Shown piece by piece: positions 1 through 8,789 of a DNA stretch of 64,000 nucleotides. The DNA is taken from contig JAFTVI010000006.1 of NCBI GenBank assembly GCA_017465825.1, positions 124,001-188,000 of the forward strand, read 5' to 3'. The stretch is from Clostridia bacterium. Lineage in GTDB: Bacteria; Bacillota; Clostridia; Oscillospirales; Acutalibacteraceae. A program made the translations under genes and the position numbers. A model generated the notes under the pieces. The model saw nothing but the letters and a program-made list of their open reading frames with translations. It was not told the origin of the DNA and searched no databases. Position 1 is the first letter of the stretch; the number at the start of each line of letters is the position of its first letter.

Positions 1-1
1 T

Positions 2-475
2 ATTGAACACGGTAAACGACCTGAGGTTATTTATGTAAACACAATGTTCCTATTAATAATCTTGGTTTTTCAACTACTGAAAGAGGTTGCAGATGCAATG
101 CTTATCTCTCCTGAAATGAGGCACGCCGCAAAGGATATAAAGCAGTATGTGTCAGACTATCATTTCTTAACCGACAATCAGATTCAGACTACTGATGATT
201 TAACAGTTACTATTGAAGAAACAAAATCTAAAATTGCTGAGCTTGAAGAAAAGCGAAGCAAGGCAGACAACAAAAAACGCAGAGCCACCACTCCCGAAGA
301 TAAAGAGAGATACAAAGCTATGCGTAAGGAGATAACACAAGAAATCACGCCATTGAGAAAGAAACTCAAGCAGGCGGAGGATATTCTTGATAAATCTCCG
401 CACCTGTATAAGCTCTTACAGAAAGAGCATCAGGCAGAAATGAATAAAATTAGAAAAATAGAAAGGAGCCGATAA
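2..475 (+). CDS. Relaxase/mobilization protein, C-terminal fragment
   Basis: The frame is open from the window edge, so the N-terminal relaxase domain with its catalytic Tyr and His triad is not visible. What remains starts with a hydrophobic stretch (LLIILVF) and then a charged helical region rich in Lys, Arg and Glu, including 'ISPEMRHAAKDI' and 'EITPLRKKLKQAEDI'. This resembles the C-terminal tails of MOBP-type relaxases in Clostridia mobilizable elements, where a helix ending in 'L..AEDI....P....L' is common. The stop is one base before the ParB start, so the two are co-translated. The assignment rests on resemblance and on context (relaxase-ParB-recombinase, as at the right end of the window). 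It could instead be another helical protein of the element. Confidence 0.6.
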   Translation: MEHGKRPEVIYVNTMFLLIILVFQLLKEVADAMLISPEMRHAAKDIKQYVSDYHFLTDNQIQTTDDLTVTIEETKSKIAELEEKRSKADNKKRRATTPEDKERYKAMRKEITQEITPLRKKLKQAEDILDKSPHLYKLLQKEHQAEMNKIRKIERSR

Positions 476-476
476 T

Positions 477-1415
477 ATGGCTATTAAACCAAAATCAAAA
501 GCAACACCCCGTGAGATTGAAGAAAGCAATCCTACAAAAGAAACTTTATATGACAAAGTACAGAAAGCCCGCACAGAATATGTGTGGGCTAATAAAATAC
601 CTGTTGAGTATTTGCGACCTTTTGAAAATCATCCTTACAAGGTAATTGACAATGAGGAAATGCAAAACCTTGTTGACAGCATCAATGAACGAGGTATTCT
701 TACCCCGCTTACTGTTCGCAAAATTTCCGGCACGGAATATGAAATCATTTCAGGGCACCGAAGGTTCTATGCGGCAAAGAAGTTAGGTTTTGAAATGATA
801 CCTGCTTTCATATATGAGCTCACTTATGAAGAAGCCGTCATTGCAATGGTAGATGCTAATTTGCAGAGAGAACACATTTTACCAAGTGAGAAAGCTCGTG
901 CATACAAGATGAAACTTGATGCACTTAAACACCAAGGTCAAGCTTCTACCCAACTTGGGCAGAAGTGGTCTGTTGAGCAGGTTGCGGAAGATTCACCTGA
1001 CAGCAGAAGCCAGGTACAAAGATATATTCGTCTTACAAATCTCATTCCAGAACTACTTGACCTTGTTGATGAAGGACGAATTGCGTTTACTCCTGCCGTA
1101 GAGCTTTCATATCTCAACGAAGTAGAGCAGGCTGATTTAGCTGAAGAAATCCGTGTCTGTGATGCGACGCCTAATTTATCTCAGGCACAAAGGCTACGTG
1201 CAATCAGTAGAGAGAAAGGTTTAACTCCTGAGCATATTGGTGAAATCTTAGCTGAGGAAAAAGCAAATCAAAAGCCTATGATAAAGATGCCTATGGAAAA
1301 GATACAGAAAATTGCACCTAAAATAAGGGAAAATGATTTGGAAGACTTTATATTAAAATCTTGCGAGTATTACTACAGACATCTGATGCGAAGTCGTGAT
1401 AGGGATGCGAGGTGA
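477..1415 (+). CDS. ParB/RepB/Spo0J family partition-like protein
   Basis: A 312-residue DNA-binding protein of the ParB family. The ParB N-terminal domain spans about residues 38-130, with the SGHRR box (92-96) that forms the CTP-binding pocket in characterised ParBs and a second box around REHILPSEKA (131-140). A helix-turn-helix follows at about 165-190 (SRSQVQRYIRL). The C-terminus ends in YYYRHLMRSRDRDAR; the second ParB at 61632-62480 ends almost the same way (YYYRVLQRNRDRDAR), which shows common ancestry. In integrated elements such ParBs are thought to act in element maintenance or regulation. The start at 477 has a Shine-Dalgarno-like GAAAGGAG just upstream. Confidence 0.9.
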   Translation: MAIKPKSKATPREIEESNPTKETLYDKVQKARTEYVWANKIPVEYLRPFENHPYKVIDNEEMQNLVDSINERGILTPLTVRKISGTEYEIISGHRRFYAAKKLGFEMIPAFIYELTYEEAVIAMVDANLQREHILPSEKARAYKMKLDALKHQGQASTQLGQKWSVEQVAEDSPDSRSQVQRYIRLTNLIPELLDLVDEGRIAFTPAVELSYLNEVEQADLAEEIRVCDATPNLSQAQRLRAISREKGLTPEHIGEILAEEKANQKPMIKMPMEKIQKIAPKIRENDLEDFILKSCEYYYRHLMRSRDRDAR

Positions 1416-1421
1416 TGAGTA

Positions 1422-1652
1422 ATGATTAGCAGAATTATTGATTTATATGAAGGTTTAAAGGCAGATTTAATAAGAACCATAAGCTGCATAAAAGGCGAAT
1501 GTACTTTTAATATTCCTGATGTTTCGACCTTCACCAAAGAACAAAAAATAGCGTTTGACCAGATGATAGATTTCCTTGCAGATATGATAGAGAAATACGG
1601 TGACAAGATACCAAAAGACGATATTGAAATAAGAAGCAAGAAAACAGCTTAA
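1422..1652 (+). CDS. Small element-encoded protein of unknown function
   Basis: A 76-residue protein between parB and the recombinase, 6 bp after the ParB stop and preceded by GAGGTGATGAGTA, a good ribosome binding site. It is helical and acidic/basic, with no cysteine pairs, signal peptide or membrane segment. An unrelated-looking 75-residue protein sits in exactly the same place in the right-hand element (62487-62714), so a small ORF at this site is part of the module. It could be a recombination directionality factor or accessory protein, but nothing in the sequence proves it. Confidence 0.6.
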   Translation: MISRIIDLYEGLKADLIRTISCIKGECTFNIPDVSTFTKEQKIAFDQMIDFLADMIEKYGDKIPKDDIEIRSKKTA

Positions 1653-1659
1653 ATGGATT

Positions 1660-1684
1660 GTGGGGCGGGTTTATCCTGCCTCAC
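1660..1684 (+). other. Hairpin in the leader of the recombinase gene
   Basis: GTGGGGCGGG (1660-1669) can pair with CCTGCCTCAC (1675-1684) over 10 bp, including two G-U pairs. No run of T follows, so it does not look like a terminator. It sits 65 bp before the recombinase start and could affect its expression. Confidence 0.35.
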
Positions 1685-1749
1685 ACATTTGTCGAATATG
1701 CGAAAGAAAAATATAATCAAAATGAAAAACTACAAGGAGTTGAAAACAT

Positions 1750-3423
1750 ATGAAACGATTAAATTGCTATATTTACACGCGTGTTTCAACATCAATGCAG
1801 GTTGAGGGCTTCAGCCTTGATGCACAGAGAGAAAAGCTCCGTAAATATGCCGAGTATCAGGAAATGCATATTGCAGGTGAATACAGTGATGAAGGTAAAT
1901 CAGGTAAAAATATTGGCGGAAGACTTGAGTTTCAGAGAATGTTATCAGATATTGCAAGCGGTAAAGATAATATAGATTATGTGTTGGTTTTTAAGTTATC
2001 ACGTTTCGGCAGAAATGCTGCTGATGTTCTTTCTTCTTTACAGATTATGCAGGATTACGGTGTAAATCTTATCTGTGTTGAGGACGGTATGGACAGTTCA
2101 AAAGACAGCGGTAAACTGATGATTTCTGTTTTGTCTGCTGTTGCTGAAATAGAGCGTGAGAATATTCTTGTTCAGACAATGGAAGGCAGAAAGCAAAAGG
2201 CAAGAGAAGGCAAGTGGAACGGAGGATTTGCACCTTACGGATATTATCTTGAAAAAGGTGAATTAAAGATTGCAGAAGATGAGGCGGAAACCATACGCAT
2301 TATATTTGATAAATATATAAATACAAATATGGGTGCAAATGGTATTGCTAAATATCTCAATCAACACGGCATTGCTAAAAAGCCAAGGCAGAATGGAACA
2401 TTAAATACTTTCTCGGCACATTTCATAAAATTAGTTATACAGAACCCCGTATATTGCGGAAAGATAGCTTTCGGCAGACGTAAGACGGAAAAGATTAACG
2501 GTACCCGAAATGAGTATCATATAGTCAAGCAAGAAGAATATCCTATTTATGACGGTATACACGAGGCTATTGTATCTGTTGAAGATTGGGAGTTAGCTCA
2601 ACAGAAGTGTAAAAAGTTAGGGGTTAAACGGGAAAAGATTTACAATCTTGACCACGAGCATTTATTGTCAGGTTTGCTTCGCTGTCCTGTTTGCGGTGCG
2701 GCAATGTATGGTAACATAAACCGTAAGAAAAAGCCTGATGGTTCAATCTATAAAGACCACTTTTATTATGCTTGTAAGCACCGAATGAAGGTTGACGGAC
2801 ACAAGTGCGATTATCGCAGACAATGGAATCAGACTGTTATAAACGGTGCTGTTGAAGAAGTTATTGAAAGGCTTGTATCTAATCCTCAATTTGAAAAAGC
2901 ATTATGCGAAAAGATTAATACAAGGGTAAGTACAGAAGGTCTTGAAGAGGAACTTGCCATATTAAAAAAGCAACTCAATCAGCTTGTTATGTCAAAAAGA
3001 AAACTTGCATCACAAATGGATACTCTTGATGTTGCAGACAGGCATTATGATAAAAAGTATCAGGATATGCAGAACAGACTTTATGACTTCTATGATGAGA
3101 TAGAGGTTGTTGAAGAGCAAATAACAGAATTACAATCCCGTATAGCAAATATCAAAGAAGAAAAAATATCAGGAGAAAATGTCTATCTTTTTCTGCATTA
3201 TTATGGTATAATGTACAAAGAGTTTACTGATGCTGAGAAAAAGAGGTTTCTTAACACCTTTATTGAAAGCATTGAAATATTCAAAGAAGAACAGCCCAAC
3301 GGCAGACTGTTAAAGTGTATCAATTTCAAATTCCCCGTCTTTTATGACGGGGATGAGAATGTGACACATATCTGTTGGGACAGTGAAACAACAGTTGAAA
3401 ATATTATTTTGCTTACAAAATAA
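1750..3423 (+). CDS. Large serine recombinase (site-specific integrase)
   Basis: A 557-residue serine recombinase. The N-terminal resolvase catalytic domain is clear: YTRVSTSMQ, with Ser13 as the expected nucleophile, and the Arg-containing SRFGR motif at 84-88. A recombinase domain follows (about 165-290), then a zinc ribbon (CPVC ... YYACKH ... C, about 315-355) and a coiled coil (about 395-470). This is the standard layout of large serine integrases that move Clostridia elements by recombining short attP/attB sites. The gene starts after AAGGAGTTGAAAACAT. It is the last gene of the left element and probably catalyses its integration and excision. Confidence 0.93.
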   Translation: MKRLNCYIYTRVSTSMQVEGFSLDAQREKLRKYAEYQEMHIAGEYSDEGKSGKNIGGRLEFQRMLSDIASGKDNIDYVLVFKLSRFGRNAADVLSSLQIMQDYGVNLICVEDGMDSSKDSGKLMISVLSAVAEIERENILVQTMEGRKQKAREGKWNGGFAPYGYYLEKGELKIAEDEAETIRIIFDKYINTNMGANGIAKYLNQHGIAKKPRQNGTLNTFSAHFIKLVIQNPVYCGKIAFGRRKTEKINGTRNEYHIVKQEEYPIYDGIHEAIVSVEDWELAQQKCKKLGVKREKIYNLDHEHLLSGLLRCPVCGAAMYGNINRKKKPDGSIYKDHFYYACKHRMKVDGHKCDYRRQWNQTVINGAVEEVIERLVSNPQFEKALCEKINTRVSTEGLEEELAILKKQLNQLVMSKRKLASQMDTLDVADRHYDKKYQDMQNRLYDFYDEIEVVEEQITELQSRIANIKEEKISGENVYLFLHYYGIMYKEFTDAEKKRFLNTFIESIEIFKEEQPNGRLLKCINFKFPVFYDGDENVTHICWDSETTVENIILLTK

Positions 3424-3431
3424 TATTTTCC

Positions 3432-3605
3432 GCGATATAAATTCCTTACGGAATTTGCGATATACACTAAAGTGTGCGATATAGCTACGGTACGATATGT
3501 CCCTTCGGGACGTGAATTTATATCATATCGCAGGAGAGCATAGCGAACCTATATCGCAATCGAACGGAGTGAGATTATATCGCACGAGCATAGCGAGTAT
3601 ATCGC
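3432..3605. repeat. Hairpin array A: ATATCGC spacers with variable stem-loops
   Basis: An array of about 174 bp in which the word GCGATATA (left half) and its complement TATATCGC (right half) alternate with short, mutually different hairpins such as AATTCC-TTAC-GGAATT, CACTAAAGTG and TCCCTTCGGGA. The direction of the spacer word flips near the middle, so the whole array can fold into one long stem with hairpin side branches. It ends 20 bp before the four-helix-bundle gene. Two relatives lie at 10425-10596 and 29951-30060. It is not a CRISPR: units are uneven and the variable parts are palindromes. Confidence 0.85.
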
Positions 3606-3624
3606 AAACAAGGAGTTTTAAATA

Positions 3625-3978
3625 ATGGAAAATAAAACAATCAAAGAACTGGCAGTAGAACTGACCGTTGAAACAACAGCCATTTGCGATAACATTAAAG
3701 GACGCTCTGTTTTCGTAAATCAATTACTTCGGTCTTGTTCTTCAATCGGTGCAAATTCCCACGAAGCAAAATATGCCCAAAGCAAAGCTGATTTTATCAA
3801 TAAAATGGAAATAGCTTTAAAAGAATGCTATGAAACTGAATATTGGTTGGAAATCATTTATAAAATCAACGCTATTAATGAACCAACCCACCAACATCTG
3901 CAAAACAAATGCGGAACGATAAGAAGAAAACTTATAGCATCAATAAAAACAGTAAAATCTAATCCAAATGAAAGGTGA
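3625..3978 (+). CDS. Four-helix bundle protein (S23/IVS-encoded protein family)
   Basis: A 117-residue all-helical protein. The pattern 'L..ELAVEL......C..IKGRS.FVNQLLRSCSSIGANSHEAKYAQS...F..KM.IALKE..ETEYWLE' is that of the four-helix-bundle family encoded in 23S rRNA intervening sequences and related to Avd of diversity-generating retroelements. Family length is about 115-130 residues, so it is complete. The family's biochemical role is uncertain; Avd binds nucleic acid and a reverse transcriptase. No reverse transcriptase or 23S rRNA is nearby. Hairpin array A lies directly upstream, which suggests the two form a unit. The ribosome binding site is AAGGAG. Confidence 0.85.
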   Translation: MENKTIKELAVELTVETTAICDNIKGRSVFVNQLLRSCSSIGANSHEAKYAQSKADFINKMEIALKECYETEYWLEIIYKINAINEPTHQHLQNKCGTIRRKLIASIKTVKSNPNER

Positions 3979-3984
3979 AAAACT

Positions 3985-4548
3985 ATGAGCGATGTATATA
4001 CAAGTGTACCCACATTTGAAAGCGGAAAATATATTTTGAGATATGTAACACTTGCTGATTGTTCAGATCTTTTGGAAGTATATTCTGACATAAATGCTGT
4101 TCCTTTTTTCAACAGCGACAACTGCGGCGGTGACGATTTTCATTACACCACTACAGAAAGAATGATTCAGGCAATCAACTATTGGCATTGGGAATACAGC
4201 CGAAAAGGATTTGTCCGTTGGAGTGTAATTGACAAAAGCATCAATAAAGCAGTGGGAACAATTGAACTGTTCCACAGAGATGCAGACGATCATTTTTCAA
4301 ATTGCGGATTACTTCGTCTGGATTTAAAAAGTGCTTATGAAAAATCCGATGAAATTGAAGACATACTGTCATTAATTATTCAACCGACTTTCAGTTTATT
4401 TGACTGCGATAAGATTGCCACAAAAGCAATCTCCTCTGCAACCGAAAGAATCAATGCTCTGAAAAAATCAGGTTTTGAATTTTCTGATGAAAAACTCATC
4501 GGGCACGACGGAACAGAATACTGCGATTATTATGTATTAAGGATTTAA
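3985..4548 (+). CDS. GNAT family N-acetyltransferase
   Basis: A 187-residue protein of the RimJ/RimL-like GNAT group. The N-terminus (YILRYVTLADCSDLLEVY) is the typical first strand and helix, followed by a mid-strand 'WSVIDKSINKAVGTIEL' and a C-terminal 'RINALKKSGFEF', which in this group marks the end of the acetyl-CoA domain. The classical Q/R-x-x-G-x-G/A pyrophosphate loop is not obvious around 'AYEKSDEIED', so acetyl-CoA binding may be weakened. The substrate is unknown. It lies 6 bp after the four-helix gene with its own AAAGGTG site and may be co-transcribed with it. Confidence 0.75.
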   Translation: MSDVYTSVPTFESGKYILRYVTLADCSDLLEVYSDINAVPFFNSDNCGGDDFHYTTTERMIQAINYWHWEYSRKGFVRWSVIDKSINKAVGTIELFHRDADDHFSNCGLLRLDLKSAYEKSDEIEDILSLIIQPTFSLFDCDKIATKAISSATERINALKKSGFEFSDEKLIGHDGTEYCDYYVLRI

Positions 4549-4558
4549 GCAGTCAGCC

Positions 4559-4587
4559 TTGACATCACAGTTAAAATATTGCATAAT
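4559..4587 (+). promoter_or_regulatory. Sigma-A promoter of the alpha-galactosidase operon
   Basis: TTGACA at 4559-4564 and CATAAT at 4582-4587, 17 bp apart, 44 bp before the alpha-galactosidase start. It probably drives the 4631-8351 genes. Confidence 0.65.
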
Positions 4588-4630
4588 ATAATAGGTTAGA
4601 TTTATAAATATTGTATAGGAGCGGATATAT

Positions 4631-6319
4631 ATGAACAATGCAAAATTTCTTTGCTACTACAAGCACAACGGCACTGATATACTTCTTGAAGGCACGACAA
4701 GTGAATATCTTGATGCCGACTACAGCGTTACAGACGGTTCTGTAAAGCTCACACTCAAGCCTAAAGCTCGCGTAGAGCTTATCTGGGCAAGATTTGACTT
4801 TGAGCATAATTTTGACGCAAACGACAGATTCTTTGCAAACGGTTATCAGTCATGGTCCACATCAAGAGAGTATGTAAAGTCCGATATGCAGGATGCTATG
4901 GGTGAATGGATAAGAACTCTCAAGGCAGACAAGTTTGCAGGTCTTGCATCCGATATGTGGCTTTGCAAGCCCGAAACAAAGAAGGGTTGTTTCCACAGCC
5001 ATTGTTATACATACATCAAAAACGGCGAAAAATTCCTGTTTATAGGCTCACTTTCCGAAAGAGCAGGCTATACGATCATCGGTGCGGATATGAATGCAAA
5101 CACTCTTTACATCAGAAAAGATGTTGAGGGCATCACCATTGATTCCGATTACGAGCTCGGTGAGGTCGTTATTTTAAACGGCACGGAAGCAGAAGTTTTC
5201 GATAAGTATTTCGACCTTATGGGCGTTAAGAAAGAGTCCAAAATTGACCACCTTTCCGGTTACACATCCTGGTACAACTACTTCCAGAAGATTGACGAAA
5301 AAATCATTCTCCGCGACCTTAACGCTATGGACAAGGTCAAGGAAGACGTTAACATTTTCCAGGTTGACGACGGTTACGAAACCTTTGTCGGTGACTGGCT
5401 TGACCCTTGCGAAAAATTCCCCAACGGAATGAAATATATTGCAGATAAAATCCACGAAAAGGGTTATATGGCAGGTATTTGGCTTGCACCCTTCAATGTG
5501 CAGATAAAGTCAAGAACCTACAAGGAGCATCCCGACTGGGTAATCAAAGACGAAAAAGGCAGGCCTCAGCTTGGTTGTCAGGGTTGGGGCGGCGCGTTCA
5601 CCCTTGATATTTACAACCCCGAAGTAAGAGAGCACATAAAGCATTTCTTTGACGTTGTGCTCAACGAATGGGGATACGATATGGTAAAGCTCGACTTCCT
5701 TTACAGCGAGTGTATGATGCCCCGTAACAACAAAACAAGAGGCACAATTATGTGCGAGGCTATGGACTTCCTGCGTGAATGTTGCGGTGACAAGCTCATT
5801 CTCGGTTGCGGTGTACCCCTCGGTGCGGCATTCGGCAAGGTTGATGCCTGCCGTATCAGCTGTGACGTTGACCTTAAATACACAGGCAAATTCTACAACA
5901 AAATGGGTATCGGCATTGAGCTCCCCTCTGCACAGAATGCTATGAATAACTCAATTTTCCGCCGTCAGCTCAATCACAGAGTTTTCCTTAACGACCCCGA
6001 TGTTTTCTTCTTAAGATATTCAAACCTTAAATTCGATCAGGACCAGAAGCTTCTGCTTGCGTTCATCAATCACATCTGCGGTGACGTTCTTTTCGTTTCC
6101 GACAATATGGAAGAATACGTAAAAACTGATTTTGACACTGTTAAGAAGATCTTTGCAAAGTCTGAATACAGGATTCTTGATGCAAACTACATTGACAACA
6201 ACAAGAAAATCATTATCAAGCTCCTTGACAAGGACGGCAACGAAAGAATACTCTGGTTCAATATGGACACAGGTATGGGCAATCAGGCTGTTATCAGCGG
6301 TATTTCACCGAAACGATGA
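4631..6319 (+). CDS. Alpha-galactosidase-like glycoside hydrolase (GH36 / clan GH-D)
   Basis: A 562-residue TIM-barrel glycosidase without signal peptide, so presumably cytoplasmic. An N-terminal beta-sandwich (1-200) precedes the barrel, which starts at 'GYTSWYNYF' (210-218). Visible catalytic features are the strand-4 motif MVKLDF with the likely nucleophile Asp355, and RISCDV with the likely acid/base Asp412, both as in GH36/melibiase. 'QVDDGYE' (244-250) and 'AGIWLAPF' (281-288) are further clan signatures. It would remove terminal alpha-galactosyl units from imported oligosaccharides of the raffinose type, or act on a related alpha-sugar. It overlaps the next gene by 4 bp, linking it to two glycosyltransferases, which is unusual for a purely catabolic enzyme. 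Confidence 0.88.
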   Translation: MNNAKFLCYYKHNGTDILLEGTTSEYLDADYSVTDGSVKLTLKPKARVELIWARFDFEHNFDANDRFFANGYQSWSTSREYVKSDMQDAMGEWIRTLKADKFAGLASDMWLCKPETKKGCFHSHCYTYIKNGEKFLFIGSLSERAGYTIIGADMNANTLYIRKDVEGITIDSDYELGEVVILNGTEAEVFDKYFDLMGVKKESKIDHLSGYTSWYNYFQKIDEKIILRDLNAMDKVKEDVNIFQVDDGYETFVGDWLDPCEKFPNGMKYIADKIHEKGYMAGIWLAPFNVQIKSRTYKEHPDWVIKDEKGRPQLGCQGWGGAFTLDIYNPEVREHIKHFFDVVLNEWGYDMVKLDFLYSECMMPRNNKTRGTIMCEAMDFLRECCGDKLILGCGVPLGAAFGKVDACRISCDVDLKYTGKFYNKMGIGIELPSAQNAMNNSIFRRQLNHRVFLNDPDVFFLRYSNLKFDQDQKLLLAFINHICGDVLFVSDNMEEYVKTDFDTVKKIFAKSEYRILDANYIDNNKKIIIKLLDKDGNERILWFNMDTGMGNQAVISGISPKR

Positions 6320-7368
6320 AAAAAATCGCCATATTCCAGAAAGACCTCGGTATAGGCGGAATTCAGCGTTCACTTCTAAACCTGCTGACAAATATGGACC
6401 TGACCAGCTATGAGGTTGATTTATTCCTGTTTGCTCAGCCGGAAATATGCAGTTTTGAGGATTTGAACCACATCAACGTTTATATCCTCAAGCCGCTGTT
6501 TTATCTTAACAGAGTTGTAAGCTTCAACACGCTGAGAAAAATGTTCACCTACAATCTGCCTGACAAGGAATACGACCTTGCAATAGATTACAACAGCTAC
6601 AGCAACGAGTGTGCGCTTTGCACCTTTGCGGTAAAGGCTAAAAAACGCATAATGTGGATTCACAACGACGTTGAGATCGAATACAAAAATTCCGCAAAAT
6701 ACCGTATGCTGTGGAGGCACTTCAAATCAAAATTTGAGCGCTACGATGAATTCGTTGCTGTTTCAAAGGGTATTGTTGAGCCGTTCAGGTATATGACGGG
6801 AATAAAAAACAAGAAAATTACCGTTATTCCCAATTCTATAAACACATTAAGGCTTATACAGAAAAGTCAGGAAGAAATTGATTTCCGTGTTGAACCTGAT
6901 ATTACAAATTTCATATTTGTGGGCAGATTTACACATCAAAAAGGTATTGACATTCTGCTTGACTACTTTGCAAGAGCAGTTATCAAGCGCCCCGACATAC
7001 ATCTTTATCTTCTCGGCGGCGGAGCTGAAGAGCTGAAAATCACTCAGCAGATACAGGAACAGGCATTGAGTGATTATGTTACGGTTATTCCCGCCGTTGA
7101 CAATCCGTATCCATATATGGCGCAGATGGATGCGCTTGTGCTCACGTCAAGGCACGAGGGACAGGGTATGGTGCTGTGGGAAGCAAAAGCGTTGGGACTT
7201 GACCTTATTTTTGAAAAGCATCTTGAAAAGTACAACGATATGCTTATGGGTACGGACGATATTACAGGCGCAATTATCAGTCAGAAAAAGCACACCAAGC
7301 AATTTGACAGCCTTGACTACTACAATATAAACATCAAAAACAGCCTTTATCAGCTGTTTGACAAATAA
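6316..7368 (+). CDS. Family 4-like glycosyltransferase
   Basis: A 350-residue retaining glycosyltransferase of GT-B fold. The N-terminal 'IFQKDLGIGGIQRSLLNLL' is the glycine-rich acceptor-side loop. The C-terminal nucleotide-sugar domain contains 'FIFVGRFTHQKGIDILL' (the VGR..KG motif) and the E-x7-E type motif 'SRHEGQGMVLWEAKALG'. It starts inside the alpha-galactosidase stop (ATGA), indicating translational coupling. It probably adds sugars to a cell-surface glycan or capsule together with the GT2 enzyme downstream. Donor and acceptor cannot be told from sequence. Confidence 0.88.
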   Translation: MKKIAIFQKDLGIGGIQRSLLNLLTNMDLTSYEVDLFLFAQPEICSFEDLNHINVYILKPLFYLNRVVSFNTLRKMFTYNLPDKEYDLAIDYNSYSNECALCTFAVKAKKRIMWIHNDVEIEYKNSAKYRMLWRHFKSKFERYDEFVAVSKGIVEPFRYMTGIKNKKITVIPNSINTLRLIQKSQEEIDFRVEPDITNFIFVGRFTHQKGIDILLDYFARAVIKRPDIHLYLLGGGAEELKITQQIQEQALSDYVTVIPAVDNPYPYMAQMDALVLTSRHEGQGMVLWEAKALGLDLIFEKHLEKYNDMLMGTDDITGAIISQKKHTKQFDSLDYYNINIKNSLYQLFDK

Positions 7369-7382
7369 CGGAGGATATTGCT

Positions 7383-8351
7383 ATGCTTCTGAGCATAATC
7401 ATACCGGCATACAACTGTGCCGATACACTTGAAACAGCAGTATCTTCCGCTGTTTTATTCAAGGATGCTGAGATTATCATTGTTGATGACGGTTCGACGG
7501 GCAACACCCCCGAAATCATAAAAATGCTGACGGAGAAATATCCGTCTGTGAACTCCGTAAAACAAAAAAATGCAGGGCCTGCAAGCGCGAGAAATACAGG
7601 TATTGATATTGCAAAAGGCGAGTATGTGATGTTCATTGACAGCGACGACACATTTGCTGACAATGCGTACCCGGTTATATCTGCAAATCTTGACGCAGAC
7701 ATATTGATTTTCGGCTTTAAGCAATGTTTTTTCGGCAGAGCGGAAGATAAAATTTACTCCCTCTCCTCCCCCTTCACGGTTGATGAATATTACAGTAACA
7801 ATCTGCTCAATCAGGTATGGAACAAAGCCTATAAAAGAGAATTTCTGAATAAAAACAGCATCCGTTTTAAGGATTACCGTTACGGCGAGGACAGAATTTT
7901 CAATGCTGAGGCGCTGAATTGTAATCCAAATGTCAAAGCAATTCCCGATGTGCTGTACAATTACAACATTGATAAATCGGTAAGCCTTATTTCGGGCTAT
8001 ATTCCCGAAAAATTCGATGCCTGCAAAATTATCAGTTTTTATTTCAGCACCCTTTGCGAGAATAAAGCAACTGCGGATTTTATGTTTCTTAAAAATGTTC
8101 TGTCCTGTATGACAGTTTTGTTTGCGGACAACTGCAAGCTCACATCAAAAGAAAAAAAGGAAGAAATCAAAAGAATCATAACAGATGCAGATGTAAAAAA
8201 TGCGCTTTGCGAAAAGCAAAGCGGCAAAGCAAATGAAATTATAAGAAGAATAATTATCAGCGGAAACGTAACGGCGAATTATTGGTTCTCTTTTGCGGTA
8301 GCATTTTGTCAGAAACACTTTTTACCGTTATTTTTAAAATTCAGGAAGTGA
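7383..8351 (+). CDS. Family 2 glycosyltransferase
   Basis: A 322-residue GT-A inverting glycosyltransferase. It begins directly with 'LSIIIPAYNCADTLETAV' and 'AEIIIVDDGSTGNT', the canonical GT2 nucleotide-binding strands, followed by the metal-binding DXD-like 'MFIDSDDTF'. 'YRYGEDRIFNAEAL' matches the ED motif that holds the catalytic base in the family. No membrane helices of a processive synthase are seen, so it should transfer single sugars. It lies 14 bp after the GT4 gene with GGAGGATATTGCT upstream. Together the two look like a short surface-glycan assembly operon. Confidence 0.9.
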   Translation: MLLSIIIPAYNCADTLETAVSSAVLFKDAEIIIVDDGSTGNTPEIIKMLTEKYPSVNSVKQKNAGPASARNTGIDIAKGEYVMFIDSDDTFADNAYPVISANLDADILIFGFKQCFFGRAEDKIYSLSSPFTVDEYYSNNLLNQVWNKAYKREFLNKNSIRFKDYRYGEDRIFNAEALNCNPNVKAIPDVLYNYNIDKSVSLISGYIPEKFDACKIISFYFSTLCENKATADFMFLKNVLSCMTVLFADNCKLTSKEKKEEIKRIITDADVKNALCEKQSGKANEIIRRIIISGNVTANYWFSFAVAFCQKHFLPLFLKFRK

Positions 8352-8358
8352 AAAAAAA

Positions 8359-8781
8359 ATGAAAAAATCATTAATCGTACTGATATGCATTTGTCTTACA
8401 GCATTATGCGGATGCAGTGCAGAAAACGAATTTACAGCAGAAAATCACAGCTGGAAATTCGCATATGTTCAAAGCGGTGAAAGCGGAGATATCCTCTACG
8501 CCTCCGAGGAAAGTCAATCCGTATATGACGGTGAAAAAGTAATTGATCTGAGTTGCACCGCAGAAAACGGAATAATTACAATAACAAACGATTCAACAGG
8601 CGAAGCTTGGAAAATTGCTTACACCGTGAACAACACTCTTGGCGAATCAACCGTTTATGATATAACTTATAACGGAATAAGCGGTAATGCGGCTGTGGGC
8701 AAAACCACATACCTTGACGAGAGCTTTGAATATACATTTGTTATTGTAATAGACGGATATTCACTTTGCTTTACAGACTAA
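8359..8781 (+). CDS. Small putative lipoprotein, function unknown
   Basis: A 140-residue secreted protein. The N-terminus is a typical lipoprotein signal (KK, then a hydrophobic stretch, then the lipobox L16-C17-G18-C19), so it is probably lipidated at Cys19 and held on the outer face of the membrane. The rest is beta-rich with repeated 'G.I.I.N.STGEAWKI' type strands and no recognised domain. It lies 7 bp after the GT2 gene and ends just before a strong terminator, so it is likely the last gene of the alpha-galactosidase/glycosyltransferase operon. Confidence 0.75.
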   Translation: MKKSLIVLICICLTALCGCSAENEFTAENHSWKFAYVQSGESGDILYASEESQSVYDGEKVIDLSCTAENGIITITNDSTGEAWKIAYTVNNTLGESTVYDITYNGISGNAAVGKTTYLDESFEYTFVIVIDGYSLCFTD

Positions 8782-8789
8782 AATCGAAA

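Larger units (their letters stand above)
1..3423 (+). mobile_element. Right-hand tail of an integrated mobilizable element
   Basis: Four plus-strand genes in tight succession: the C-terminal part of a relaxase, a ParB-like protein, a 76-residue protein and a large serine recombinase. The same order recurs at 60220-64000 with divergent sequences, so this is a recurring module of mobilizable or integrative elements. The recombinase is the last gene before chromosome-type sequence, which suggests that the element end and its attachment site lie near 3424-3620. The other end is outside the window. Confidence 0.75.

Noticed and set aside
3432-3605. Possible CRISPR array
   Set aside because: The repeated word is only 8 bp, changes orientation half way, and the variable parts are palindromes of uneven length; no cas genes are near.
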